From the NCBI GenBank assembly GCA_029865825.1, contig JARXAQ010000018.1, positions 1 to 37,094 on the forward strand: DNA of 37,094 nt. Reading direction: 5' to 3'. The notes under the pieces were generated by a model. That model did no database searches and had not been told where the DNA came from. It was given only the letters and a program-made list of their open reading frames with translations. A program made the position numbers and the translations under genes. Position 1 is the first letter of the stretch. Every line of letters starts with the position of its first letter. The DNA comes from Rhizobium sp. GTDB lineage: Bacteria; Pseudomonadota; Alphaproteobacteria; Rhizobiales; Rhizobiaceae. Shown piece after piece: positions 9,701-17,701 of the stretch.

Positions 9701-11225
9701 GCAGGTGGCGGTGCTGACGTCGGCCCAGATCTCGGTGCTGACGATCGACGCCATTGAAACCTTCTCGACCGCCGACATGGCCGCCATCAGTTCGGCGGCG
9801 ATTTTGGGCCTGTCGACGGCCATGATCGCTGCCTTCTCGACGAACCAGATCGCAGCCCTGGGCGCGACCGGCATCGCCGGCCTCTCGACGGCCCAGATCC
9901 AGGCGCTCAGCATTGATCAGGTCGAGGCACTGACCACCAAGCAGGTGGCGTCACTCACCTCGCGCCAGATCGCGGCCCTGGGCACGGATGATCTCGACGT
10001 CTTCTCGTCTGCCGACATGGCCGCAATCAGCGCCGGCGCAATCGAAGGCCTGTCGAGCGCGATGCTCGCCAGCCTGACGCCGACCCAGCTGGCGGCCGTG
10101 AGCACGGCCGCGATCGCCGGCCTCAGCACCAGCCAGCTGGCGGCGCTGAGCTCCGAGCAGATCGACGTGCTGACCACCGCACAGGTGGCCGCATTCACCT
10201 CGTGGCAGATCGGCTCGCTCGGGACGGAAGATCTCGCCTCCTTCTCGCCGGCCCAGATCGCCGCCATCAGCGCAGCGGGTATTGCCGGCTTGACCGGGAC
10301 CCAGATGGGGGTTCTGACCGTCGAGCAGATCAGCGCCCTGTCGACCGCGCAGATCAACGCCCTGAGCTCCGACGCGCTCTCGGGCCTGACCGTCGCCGAT
10401 CTCGAAGGCTTTACCGCAGCGGAGTTTGCCGCGATCAGTTCGGCGGGCATTGCCGGCCTGTCGACTGACTTCATCGCCGGCCTGACCACCAGTGCGGTCG
10501 CAGCGCTCAGCACGGCCAGTGTCTCGGGCCTCTCCAGTGCCCAGATCGCAGCCCTCAGCGCCGATCAGATCGCGGCCTTCTCGACCGGACAGATCGCGGT
10601 CCTGAGTGCCGACGGCATGGCGGGTCTCAGCACGCAGGATATCGCGACCTTCTCGCAGGCCGATCTTGCCGCCATCAGCGTCTCCGCGATCAAGGGCCTG
10701 TCTACCAGTGTCATCGCGGCCCTCTCCACCGGCGAAATCGCCGGCCTGTCCACTGGTCAGGTGGCCGGCTTGACCTACAATCAGGTCGCGACCCTGAGCA
10801 CCGCACAGGTCGCGGTTCTGTCTCTCGCCCAGATCGGCGCGATGGGGGCGGTACAGGCCGCCGGCCTCGGCACCGATGATATCGCGCTGATGTCGACGGA
10901 CAAGATCGCGGCCCTGAGCACCAATGCCATTTCCGGCCTCAGTACCCAGGTGATAGCCGGCTTGACGACGGCCCAGGCCGAAGTGCTGAAACCGGGCCAG
11001 GTCACCGCACTGACATCGGCCCAGGTTGCGGCACTCGAGCAAGAGGATCTCGCGACCTTCTCCGCCGACGATTTCGCCGCCTTCAGCGCGAGCGGCATCG
11101 CGGGTCTGTCGACCGATGACATCTCGCATCTGTCGAGCACCCAGCTCGGTGCCTTGATGGAACATCAGATGGGTGTGATGAACCCCGATCAGGTGGCAGC
11201 CGTCATTGCCGCCTATCTGGTCTGA
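3741..11225 (+). CDS. Giant octapeptide-repeat protein B (2494 aa; 311 octads plus IAAYLV tail)
   Basis: Complete ORF. An in-frame TAG directly precedes the ATG. 2494 = 311x8 + 6, and manual parsing found no break in octad register. Consensus [ST][ST]xQ[VI]x[AG]L. Confidence 0.93.
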   Translation: MSSTIPSLSISQIRAASTQAVAAWSTEDVASLTTQQIGVMSSGQIAALDTEDVDVMSSQQLSAISQSAIVGLTLDQLAVLDQYDIESISSKSIGKMTTKQIAGLTSEQAAALTVAQVSSLTASQLSALATEDLVGFSTAEIAVISASAIPGLTTQALAVLSTGQISALSSSAIGQLTTKQLAALSTEQAGALTEQQVKALSAKQIVSLSTESIAGLTPAQITALSTAAIAGLSTSQIASLSTIQVAALTANQVKALSATQVAVMDEGDLATFTTGEIAALSAKAVTGISTDVLGSLTTDQIAALNTGAVASLTTAQVAILSTGQVEALTSDQVKALTSAQTAVLSADAIGTFSSADFAALTNKGVSGLSTDIVASLTADQVAAMNTSAITGLSTKQIAALTSEQVAALTSAQIGAMSSRQIGGFTTDNVTALSADQIAVITTAGIIGLSSALIGALTAGQVEALSSAQIKQLRSDQLAALSAEDIATFSTADIAAIGNKAVPGLTADTIAALSTAQIAALSTTALASLTTDQITALSTGQVEALSINQIKVLSAKQLGALGTDDIATFSAAEIAVLSSASIAGMSSELVVALTTAQIAALSTAAITNLTTAQMAALTTAQVAALSTAQIKLLSSRQMAALSAETVAVLSTGQIAALSSTAVVGLTTEHMETLSSAQVEALTAAQIKALSSAQLAALESADLATFSTEEIAAITNKAVIGIDKSILAALPTTQFAALSTAAIAALSTGQFESLSAAQLGALSTKQIAALTAAQVASIGTDTLATLPTGHIASLSTLGVGGLTSEQMQALSTAQVEALTTQQIKALRSSQMEALGTDDLATFTTAEIAALSSNAISGLTEDGIRSLTSAQIAALGTATIASLPLDLVEVLTSDQVAALTTKQIAALGSKQVASLTTANIAVLTPAQVEALSNAGVSGLTTEQIVALDTAQLEALTPLQVTALTSAQLEALGTDDLAVFSTKDIAAITPSAVPGLSPTLVASLSTDQIAALSGLTVAALTTGQVSALGSDQIAALTTKQVAALTTAQIGALSTSTVAGLSTLQVAALSSTAIGALNSAQIAALTTAQAEALTTLQVAALTSSQLSAFGADDLATFSTKDIAAIGSSAVGGLTTDVLATLSAAQVTALSTSAITGLSTRQIDSMTTAQIEALSAAQVAALSSAQLAVLGVDDIATFDTKDIAAIGAGAISGLTTAAIGALTTAQVAALTTASVAGLGTKQVAALAVGQFGAMSTAQIAALTSAQIGAIASGTIATLSTLQVAALGVGTVGGLTSSQIDALTSGQVQALTSSQVASLSSAQLATLTSQDIATFSTADIAALGSAAIGGLSTEVIASLSTAQVAALTAAGIGGLRTQQVAALTTAQIAALGTAQIAALSSAQVAALSTDEIALLSNAQVMALSAGGISGLSTTQIAALGTAQVEALTTAQVAALSSKQIGALGTDDIAVFSTADIAAISASAVIGMTSELIGALSADQLAALSAGGVGGMSTAQLAGLTSAQVAELTTAQIAALSSSQIAAITTSSLAAFSTTQIAAISAAGIGGLSSAAINALSTGQVEALTTTQVAALSSRQLAALGSDDIAAFSTADIAAISTASVSGLSTGLIAALSADQVRALSIGVVSGLSTTQVTALSVAQIDTLSTSQIAALGSRQIAVLGTDDLAVLSTEQIAAISAGGVAGLTPTQIQALLSDQVEALTTTQIAALSSTQVAALGTEDYQVFSDADLAAIAPTAITGIPTAVLAALTPDQISAFSAGGIAGLSTLQVGALGTLQVEALTTAQVAALTTRQIAVLGTDDLAALTTEQVAALSTAAINGLSTTQFDTLTSLQLEALTSAQVAALNSAQIAVLGTDDLDMFSTADMAAISSSAMAGFSTATIASLSTEQIAALGTTGIGGLSTAQIEALSTLQVEALSSEQIAALGSRQIAALGTDDLAVLSTAKIAALTTAGVANLSTSQIAALSIDQIEAFTSTQVAVLTSAQISVLTIDAIETFSTADMAAISSAAILGLSTAMIAAFSTNQIAALGATGIAGLSTAQIQALSIDQVEALTTKQVASLTSRQIAALGTDDLDVFSSADMAAISAGAIEGLSSAMLASLTPTQLAAVSTAAIAGLSTSQLAALSSEQIDVLTTAQVAAFTSWQIGSLGTEDLASFSPAQIAAISAAGIAGLTGTQMGVLTVEQISALSTAQINALSSDALSGLTVADLEGFTAAEFAAISSAGIAGLSTDFIAGLTTSAVAALSTASVSGLSSAQIAALSADQIAAFSTGQIAVLSADGMAGLSTQDIATFSQADLAAISVSAIKGLSTSVIAALSTGEIAGLSTGQVAGLTYNQVATLSTAQVAVLSLAQIGAMGAVQAAGLGTDDIALMSTDKIAALSTNAISGLSTQVIAGLTTAQAEVLKPGQVTALTSAQVAALEQEDLATFSADDFAAFSASGIAGLSTDDISHLSSTQLGALMEHQMGVMNPDQVAAVIAAYLV

Positions 11226-11252
11226 ACCGCCAAACGATCCAGCCAAATGAAA

Positions 11253-11288
11253 AAAGGCCTCCCTCGCACAGATGCGGGGGAGGCCTTT
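11253..11288. terminator. Bidirectional intrinsic terminator between octad gene B and the convergent small CDS
   Basis: AAAGGCCTCCCTCGC-ACAGAT-GCGGGGGAGGCCTTT: 15-bp stem including one G-U pair, 6-nt loop. A-rich left flank gives a T-tract on the minus strand. Confidence 0.85.
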
Positions 11289-11354
11289 CGATGTCGTGGT
11301 GTAAACGTCGGACGGCGGGTTTTCGAAGAAAGCCCGAAGCGCACCGGCAAATAT

Positions 11355-11558
11355 TTAGGTCAGCAGGACCGCTTCCAGATCGCGCTCCAGCGCCACCCGA
11401 CCCTGGTTGAATTCTTCATTGTAGAGCCGGTATTGCGGGCTGTTGTCGCGCGCCGGCAAGGGGGCCTGGACGGTATAGGTCGAGGCGGCCTTCGGCGAAA
11501 GCGCGGTGAGATTGGTCAGGCGAACGGCTTGGCCGACGGTGAAGCGATGAATGGACAT
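11355..11558 (-). CDS. Small conserved-type hypothetical protein (67 aa)
   Basis: MSIHRFTVGQAVRLTN...ARDNSPQYRLYNEEFNQGRVALERDLE resembles small uncharacterised rhizobial proteins; convergent with octad gene B across a terminator. Confidence 0.7.
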   Translation of the reverse strand: MSIHRFTVGQAVRLTNLTALSPKAASTYTVQAPLPARDNSPQYRLYNEEFNQGRVALERDLEAVLLT

Positions 11559-11671
11559 GGCATCCCTTTCAAGGGTTGGAGCGAGATCCTTGGAAGGATC
11601 GGAAGAGGCGCGGCGGTGTGCGAGCCGCGATGACGGTCAGGCTGTGCGGCGATGCCGCCCGGCCTTGGGTC

Positions 11672-11947
11672 TCAGGCATTCAGCCCGAAGCTGCGTGGAT
11701 CGAGCTCGATCGTGTCTCGGCGTCGCGCTTCATAGACCTTGGCGGCAATCTCGAAGATGCGCTTGCGCATGCCATCGAAAGCCGTGAGAAAATCACGCTC
11801 GGTTGGGCTCCGCGAAAGGAGGTCGCCGGCCAGAATTTCGACGGGCAGGAAGAAACGGATCTGGTTCAATCCATCGTGGCCGACAAAGCGAACACGGCGC
11901 CGGCTTTCGTCATAGCTGCGCGACGGATTAGGAAATGACAGGGTCAA
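11672..11947 (-). CDS. DUF1488-like protein (91 aa), apparent TTG start
   Basis: MTLSFPNPSRSYDESRRRVRFVGHDGLNQIRFFLPVE pattern; GGGAGGA upstream of the TTG. Confidence 0.7.
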   Translation of the reverse strand: MTLSFPNPSRSYDESRRRVRFVGHDGLNQIRFFLPVEILAGDLLSRSPTERDFLTAFDGMRKRIFEIAAKVYEARRRDTIELDPRSFGLNA

Positions 11948-12006
11948 GACAAATATCCTCCCGGTCCAGCGAAGTCGGTAGATGAGGCGAGATCGGCGGA
12001 AGACAT
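11944..12006 (-). CDS. Possible 20-aa leader micro-ORF (MSSADLASSTDFAGPGGYLS)
   Basis: ATG with strong GAGGAGG SD; TGA stop overlaps the TTG start of the DUF1488-like gene (TTGA). Confidence 0.35.
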   Translation of the reverse strand: MSSADLASSTDFAGPGGYLS

Positions 12007-12225
12007 GGCGTCCTCCTCAACTTGGGGCCAGGGTGCGTGCCGCCCCGAAAATGACAGTGCCCGTTTCATGGCTGCCACTGGTATCTTATATGGGGTCTAA
12101 ATCAGCGATTGCAAGGTTCGCTCGCCAGGCAAGAAACCGGCTGACGAGACAGCAGGTCACCTAGGATCGTGCGTCCGGATCGGCTACGACTGCCGGTACA
12201 TGAATGGAAGGGAAGACGGCATCGA

Positions 12226-13212
12226 ATGGCCATTGCAGAACGCACCGGGAAGCCGCAGCTCAAGATCGCCTTCGTGCTGTCGCGCGCCTTCACGCTCTCT
12301 GCCTTTGCCCTGTTCATCGACACCCTCCGCCTCGCCAGCGATGAGTTCGATCGTTCCGGTCGGGTCAATGCCGATTGGCAGGTCCTTGGCAGCACCCGGC
12401 ATCTGATCGCCTCCAGCTGCGGGGTCCAGGTGGCGCCCACCAGTGATTTCGTTGATCCGAGCCGCTTCGACTACATCGTCGTGGTCGGCGGTCTGCTCAG
12501 CCAGAGGGCAGCGGTCGATGACGACACGATCCAGTTTCTCAAGCGTGCCGATGCCCAGAAGGTGCCGTTGATCGGGCTGTGCACCGGAACCTTCATCCTG
12601 GCGGAAGCCGGCCTGATGAAGGGCCACCAGAGCTGCGTCAGCTGGCTGCACTACCAGGCTTTTCGCGAGCGCTTTCCCGATCTGGACGTCCGCTCCGACC
12701 GGCTGTTCAACCTCGACCGTCGGCGCGGTTCCTGTGCCGGCGGCAGCAGCTCCGCTGATCTCGCCGCCTTCATCGTCCGTCAGTATATCGGCCACGACGC
12801 AGAGCGGAATGCACTCGAAGTCTTGCAGATCGAGCGTGCGCGCTCGAACCGCGACATCCAGGTCCGTCGCCCGCTGACCATCGAGTGCGAGGACCCGCGC
12901 ATCAAGGCGGTGCTCATCCTGATGGAACAGACGCTGGAAACCGAGCTGACCATCGACCAGCTGGCCCGCTCTGTCAGCCTGTCGCGCCGCCAGCTTGAAC
13001 GCCTTTTCGCCCAGGAGCTGAAGGCGTCTCCCGCCCGGGTTTACATGCGGCTTCGCATGGAACGGGCGAAGATGCTGGTTGCCCAGACCGACGCCTCCCT
13101 GATCGACATCGCGCTGCAGGTCGGGTTTGAAAACACATCGCATTTCAACCGTGTCTTCAAAAGCGTTCACGGCAAGACACCCGGCCAGATGCGCAACACG
13201 CAACCGGCCTGA
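12226..13212 (+). CDS. GlxA-family transcriptional regulator (DJ-1/PfpI-like domain plus AraC-type HTH); GTG 12169 is an alternative start
   Basis: N-terminal [25 protein letters not shown] and [15 protein letters not shown]-terminal [15 protein letters not shown]...[29 protein letters not shown] AraC motif. Confidence 0.9.
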   Translation: MAIAERTGKPQLKIAFVLSRAFTLSAFALFIDTLRLASDEFDRSGRVNADWQVLGSTRHLIASSCGVQVAPTSDFVDPSRFDYIVVVGGLLSQRAAVDDDTIQFLKRADAQKVPLIGLCTGTFILAEAGLMKGHQSCVSWLHYQAFRERFPDLDVRSDRLFNLDRRRGSCAGGSSSADLAAFIVRQYIGHDAERNALEVLQIERARSNRDIQVRRPLTIECEDPRIKAVLILMEQTLETELTIDQLARSVSLSRRQLERLFAQELKASPARVYMRLRMERAKMLVAQTDASLIDIALQVGFENTSHFNRVFKSVHGKTPGQMRNTQPA

Positions 13213-13298
13213 GATCGACAGTTTGGAACGAGGTCGCGCGACGACGCGTTGGCAGAATGACCGACCACGGCACGCGAACCCACGACGAGGAACAAGAC

Positions 13299-13694
13299 AT
13301 GGACATCAAACGCGCAGGCAGCCAACCCTCCGGCAAAGGACCCTCCGACTGGTTCACCGGCACAGTGCGAATCGACCCGCTTTTCCCCGTCCACGAGCCC
13401 GCGCGCGCCGCCGGCAATACCGTGACCTTCGAGCCCGGCGCCCGCACCGCCTGGCACACCCATCCGCTGGGTCAGGTCCTCATCGTCACGGCGGGCATGG
13501 GCCGCGTCCAGCGCGAGGGTGGACCGGTGGAGGAGATCAGACCGGGCGATGTCGTCTGGTTTGAACCGGGTGAAAAGCACTGGCACGGGGCGTCACCCTC
13601 GACCGCCATGACCCACATCGCCATCCAGGAAGCGCTCAACGGCAAGGCGGTCGAGTGGCTGGAGAAGGTCAGTGATCAGGACTATGGCGCCTGA
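13299..13694 (+). CDS. Cupin-domain protein
   Basis: [55 protein letters not shown] cupin motifs; start chosen at MDIKRAG, ORF open from 13257. Confidence 0.88.
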   Translation: MDIKRAGSQPSGKGPSDWFTGTVRIDPLFPVHEPARAAGNTVTFEPGARTAWHTHPLGQVLIVTAGMGRVQREGGPVEEIRPGDVVWFEPGEKHWHGASPSTAMTHIAIQEALNGKAVEWLEKVSDQDYGA

Positions 13695-13741
13695 CGCCGG
13701 CGATGATCCGCCACCCGGCACAACACCTTTGTAAAACAACG

Positions 13742-14431
13742 CTAGTCCTGCTCCGCCATCCGATACCCCACACCCGGTTCCGTGCGCACGATCCGGGGCT
13801 GGGTGGGATCGCGCTCGATCTTCTGGCGGAGCTGGCCGATGAACACCCGCAGATAATGCAGGTCGTCGCCATGAGCGGGACCCCAGACCGTGGTCAGCAG
13901 GGTGCGATGGGTCACCACCCGGCCGGAGTGTCGTGAGAGCAACAGAAGCAGGTCGTATTCCTTCGGCGTCAGATGCACGGTCTCGCCGCCCCGCGACACG
14001 AGGCGCTTGACCGGATCGACGGTCAGGCCGTCGACCTCCATCACGGTCGGAATGGCATCGCGTCTCCCGCGATGGCGCAGCGCCGTGCGAATGCGGGCGG
14101 TGAGTTCTCCGATGCCGAAGGGTTTTTCAACATAGTCGTCGGCGCCGAGGTCGAGGGCCGCGATCTTTTCGCTCTCCCGGTCGCGCGCCGACAGGATGAC
14201 GATCGGAATGTCCGACCAGCCTCTGAGGCTCGCGATCACTTCCTTGCCGTCCATATCCGGCAGGCCGAGATCGAGGATGACGAGATCCGGCGCCTGAGTG
14301 GCCACCGCCTTCAGCGCCTCGGCCCCCGTGAGAGCCTCGACGACCTCGTAGCCCGCCGCCGTCAGCGAGGGTTTGAGGAAACGCTGGATCTGCGGCTCGT
14401 CATCCACCACCAGAATGCGGGACTGGTTCAT
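13742..14431 (-). CDS. kdpE: KdpE response regulator (OmpR/PhoB type)
   Basis: Receiver DDEPQIQRFL / DLGLPDMDG / GADDYVEKPF and winged helix; overlaps kdpD by ATGA. Confidence 0.95.
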   Translation of the reverse strand: MNQSRILVVDDEPQIQRFLKPSLTAAGYEVVEALTGAEALKAVATQAPDLVILDLGLPDMDGKEVIASLRGWSDIPIVILSARDRESEKIAALDLGADDYVEKPFGIGELTARIRTALRHRGRRDAIPTVMEVDGLTVDPVKRLVSRGGETVHLTPKEYDLLLLLSRHSGRVVTHRTLLTTVWGPAHGDDLHYLRVFIGQLRQKIERDPTQPRIVRTEPGVGYRMAEQD

Positions 14432-17124
14432 CGGACATCGCCCCTTGTTTCATCGCTGCCGGAAAACCGCATGACGATGCGTGTGCCGCGTTTCTTGAGA
14501 GCTGGGCTCTCCGCATGGATCTTGCCGCCCATGGCCTCGACGAAGCCACGGGCAATGGAAAGGCCGAGCCCGGTTCCGGGTGCTCGCCCATCCGGCTTTC
14601 CCCTGCGATAGAATTTTTCGAAGATGCGGTCCAGATCCTCCGGCGGAATGCCCTTGCCGAGATCGGTGACGGAGATCAGCACATCCTTGCCGTCGCGCCG
14701 GGCATAGACGTTGATCGGTTCGTCGCCACCATATTTCACGGCGTTGTCGAGCAAGTTGAACAGCACCTGTCCAATCAGAACGCTGTCGCCCCGGATGAGC
14801 GGCAGATCGGCTGCGATGCCGGTTTCGACGACCCGTCCCGGGGCATGTTTGCGGGTCCGTTCGACGGCAGACTGGACGACATCTGCAACATCCACCCAGT
14901 CCTGTTTTGGTTTCAGCGTGCCGGCTTCGATCCGGGTCATATCGAGCAGGTTGGCGACGAAGCGGCTCATCCGGCCGCTTTCCTCCTCGATCGACTGCAA
15001 AAGGTCGTCCCGGTTCTCCGGTGTCATGCGTTCGCCAAGCTGGCGCAGGCCGGTGACGGCACCGGTGATCGTGGCCAACGGTGTGCGCAGATCATGCGAG
15101 ATGGAAGACAACAGGGCCTCGCGGTAACGCTCGCCTTCCAGTCGTGCCGCCTGCTCGACGGTCTCGTCGGCAAGACGTGCCCGATCCAGGGCGATGGCCG
15201 TCTGGTCGAGGATGGCTGTCAGGGAGCGTTCGGCATTGAGATCGAGACGTTCGCCGGCATGTTCGATGCCGCAGACGCCGACAATGCCATGCGGCCCGAG
15301 CAGCGGCCGGAATTCGAAGCGGCTGTTCGGCAGCGTGCCCGTGCCATGGCCGGCCGGCTCGCGTTTGTCGTGGGTCCAGCGGGCAGCGGTCATGTCGGTG
15401 ACGTCAAGCTCAGTATCGGGCGGCCAGGCGGCGGCGACGCTAAGATCGCCCTTGCGCGGCACCAACAGCACGACCTTGCGCTTCAGGCTCGCTTGCAGCT
15501 GCGAGACGGCGAGCCAGATCGCGTCCTCGCCCTTGGCCGTGCTCGCCAGCTTGCGGGAGAAATCATAGAGGGATTGAAGGGCCGTCGCCCGGACCCGTGC
15601 GATCTCCGCCTGCTCGCGGATGCGGGAGGCAAAGCCGCCCGCGATCATGGCGACGGCGAGGAAGATGAACAGCGCGAAGACTTCGTGAGGGGCGGCGATC
15701 GTAAAGGTGTGGACGGGATCGATGAAAAAGTAATTGTAGGCGAGCGCCGAAAGCGCCGCCGCGAGGAAGGCAGCGATGTAGCCCCCCACGACCGAAGCAC
15801 CGAGAACAGCGAGCAGGAAGAGAAGCGAGATGTTCGGCAAATCGACGAAATAGTCGATGCCCATGCCGATCAGTGTGGTCAGGGTGACGAATCCGAGCGC
15901 CGACAGTGCCGCCTGTCTGAATGCGGTCAACTTCGGTCGCCGGAACGGCAGCCGTCGGGGGGGCGCCACCGTGCCACCCTCCGGCGTGACGATATGTACG
16001 CCGAGGCCAGACGCCTGCCGCGCAAGGGCATCGGGCAACGACCGCGTGGCGAGCTTCTGCCAGCGGCTGCGCTTGCGCGTTCCGATGACGATCTGCGTGG
16101 CATGCTCACGTCGCGCGAGTTTCAGGATCTCCTCGACGAAATCGTTGCCGATGACCCGACGCGTCTCGGCGCCCAACTGTTCGGCAAGACGAAACAGCGT
16201 CTCGATCCGTTGCAGTCGTTCCGGCGTCTCGACCTCCCTGTCGGCCCGCTCGATTGAGACGACCAGCCAGGGGGCGTTGAGACCTGAGGCCAGACGGCTC
16301 GCAACGCGCACGACCTTTTCAGACAGGGGATCCGAGCCGACGCAGACGATAAGCCGCTCACCCGTGGCCCAGGGGCCGTCGATGGCATTCTGCTTCAAGT
16401 AGTCGACCATCTGGTCGTCGACGCGGTCGGCCGTGCGACGCAGCGCCAGTTCCCGCAGGGCCGTCAGATTGCCGAGGCGGAAGAAGCGGTCGACGGCGCG
16501 GTTGGCGCTTTCGGGCAGATAGACCTTGCCGTCCTTCAACCGCTCGATCAGTTCCGAGGGGGCGAGGTCGACCAGCAGCACCTCGTCGGCTCGCTTCAGG
16601 ACGATGTCGGGAACCCGCTCGCGCACCGTGACGCCGGTGATCTGGGCGACGAGATCTGCCAGGCTTTCGAGATGCTGGATGTTGAGCGCCGTCCAGACAT
16701 CGATGCCGGCTGATATCAGTTCCTCGATGTCCTGATGCCGCTTGGGGTGGCGGCTGTCCTCGGGGTTGGAATGGGCGAGCTCGTCGACGATGACGATGCG
16801 CGGGCGCCGTTCCAGCGCTGCATCGAGATCGAATTCCTCGAGCATCCGGCCGCGATGGGCGACCCGGCGACGCGGCAGGATTTCGAGACCATCGAGCAGG
16901 GCCGCCGTCTCGCTACGACCATGGGTTTCGACCAGCCCGACGACCAGATCCGCGCCATCGGCCTTCAGGCGTTTTGCCCGCGACAGCATCGCATAGGTCT
17001 TGCCGACGCCGGGCGCAGCGCCCAGGAAAACGGTCAGCTTGCCCCGGCGGTCCTTATCCGCCAGGGCAAGCAATGCATCGGGATCGGGACGCCGGTCGTC
17101 CCTGCGGTCGTCATCCGCCATCAA
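14428..17124 (-). CDS. kdpD: KdpD sensor histidine kinase
   Basis: GAAPGVGKTYAML, DELAHSNPEDSRHPKRHQDIEELI, H-box SSISHDLRTPLATI, N/G boxes; kdp operon context. Confidence 0.96.
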   Translation of the reverse strand: MMADDDRRDDRRPDPDALLALADKDRRGKLTVFLGAAPGVGKTYAMLSRAKRLKADGADLVVGLVETHGRSETAALLDGLEILPRRRVAHRGRMLEEFDLDAALERRPRIVIVDELAHSNPEDSRHPKRHQDIEELISAGIDVWTALNIQHLESLADLVAQITGVTVRERVPDIVLKRADEVLLVDLAPSELIERLKDGKVYLPESANRAVDRFFRLGNLTALRELALRRTADRVDDQMVDYLKQNAIDGPWATGERLIVCVGSDPLSEKVVRVASRLASGLNAPWLVVSIERADREVETPERLQRIETLFRLAEQLGAETRRVIGNDFVEEILKLARREHATQIVIGTRKRSRWQKLATRSLPDALARQASGLGVHIVTPEGGTVAPPRRLPFRRPKLTAFRQAALSALGFVTLTTLIGMGIDYFVDLPNISLLFLLAVLGASVVGGYIAAFLAAALSALAYNYFFIDPVHTFTIAAPHEVFALFIFLAVAMIAGGFASRIREQAEIARVRATALQSLYDFSRKLASTAKGEDAIWLAVSQLQASLKRKVVLLVPRKGDLSVAAAWPPDTELDVTDMTAARWTHDKREPAGHGTGTLPNSRFEFRPLLGPHGIVGVCGIEHAGERLDLNAERSLTAILDQTAIALDRARLADETVEQAARLEGERYREALLSSISHDLRTPLATITGAVTGLRQLGERMTPENRDDLLQSIEEESGRMSRFVANLLDMTRIEAGTLKPKQDWVDVADVVQSAVERTRKHAPGRVVETGIAADLPLIRGDSVLIGQVLFNLLDNAVKYGGDEPINVYARRDGKDVLISVTDLGKGIPPEDLDRIFEKFYRRGKPDGRAPGTGLGLSIARGFVEAMGGKIHAESPALKKRGTRIVMRFSGSDETRGDVR

Positions 17125-17135
17125 GGTCTCACAGA

Positions 17136-17699
17136 TTACAGGGCATCGAGGGCCAGGTTCAGCTCTAGCACATTGACCCTTGCTTCGCCGATAACGCCGA
17201 AGTCGGGATTTTCGACGTGTTGGGCGACGAGCGCTGCGACGGCTGTGGGTTCGAGGCCCCTTGCCGTGGCGACACGCGCCACCTGGGCTTCGGCGAAGGC
17301 CGGCGAGACATGCGGGTCGAGACCGGAGCCTGAGGTCGTGACGGCATCGCCCGGAACTGGCTGCGCGACGCCGGTTGCTGTCAGCCGCGCGACGTCGGCC
17401 GTCACACGATCCTTCAGCTTGACCGAGGTCGTGCCGAGGTTGGAGCCGGACGAGGCTGCCGCGTTGTAGGGGCCTGGCCCCGTCGCCGAGGGGCGTGGCC
17501 AGAAGTAGCGGTCCGAAGTGAAGGTCTGGCCGACCAGTGCTGAACCGATGATTTTGCCGTCGCGTTCGATGAGGCTGCCATTGGCTTTGTCAGGCAAAAC
17601 CGCCTGGGCAATGCCGTTGATCGCCAGCGGATAGGCGAGACCGGTGAGCACGGTCATGGCGATCACGAGGGTGAGTGCTGGTCTGATATGGTTGAGCAT
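17136..17699 (-). CDS. kdpC: Potassium-transporting ATPase subunit KdpC
   Basis: N-terminal [49 protein letters not shown]. Confidence 0.95.
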   Translation of the reverse strand: MLNHIRPALTLVIAMTVLTGLAYPLAINGIAQAVLPDKANGSLIERDGKIIGSALVGQTFTSDRYFWPRPSATGPGPYNAAASSGSNLGTTSVKLKDRVTADVARLTATGVAQPVPGDAVTTSGSGLDPHVSPAFAEAQVARVATARGLEPTAVAALVAQHVENPDFGVIGEARVNVLELNLALDAL

Positions 17700-17701
17700 G
17701 A

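Noticed and set aside
1-11225. CRISPR-like or satellite array because of regular 24-nt periodicity
   Set aside because: No conserved nucleotide repeat with unique spacers; the period is explained by octapeptide codons and diverges at synonymous positions.
2-11225. TALE-like DNA-binding repeats (octads such as LTPAQVAAL recall LTPEQVVAIAS)
   Set aside because: TALE units are 33-35 aa with hypervariable di-residues; here the unit is 8 aa with no RVD-like position. Resemblance is limited to a short helix N-cap motif.
2-11225. RTX or TxT ice-binding adhesin
   Set aside because: No GGxGxDxLx nonapeptides and no TxT ladder with a beta-solenoid period; octads look helical instead.
12040-12110. Possible tRNA-like stretch (GCAAGGTTCGCTC)
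   Set aside because: No cloverleaf could be drawn and no CCA-proximal acceptor stem was found.
12184-13203. 339-aa minus-strand ORF opposite the GlxA regulator, and the 417-aa ORF at 27106-28359
   Set aside because: Both are exact antisense of clearly identified proteins and lack family motifs.
14515-16257. Plus-strand ORFs opposite kdp genes (580 aa here, 674 aa at 17711-19735, 591 aa at 19737-21512)
   Set aside because: Antisense shadows of well-identified kdpD/kdpB/kdpA; no recognisable domains.
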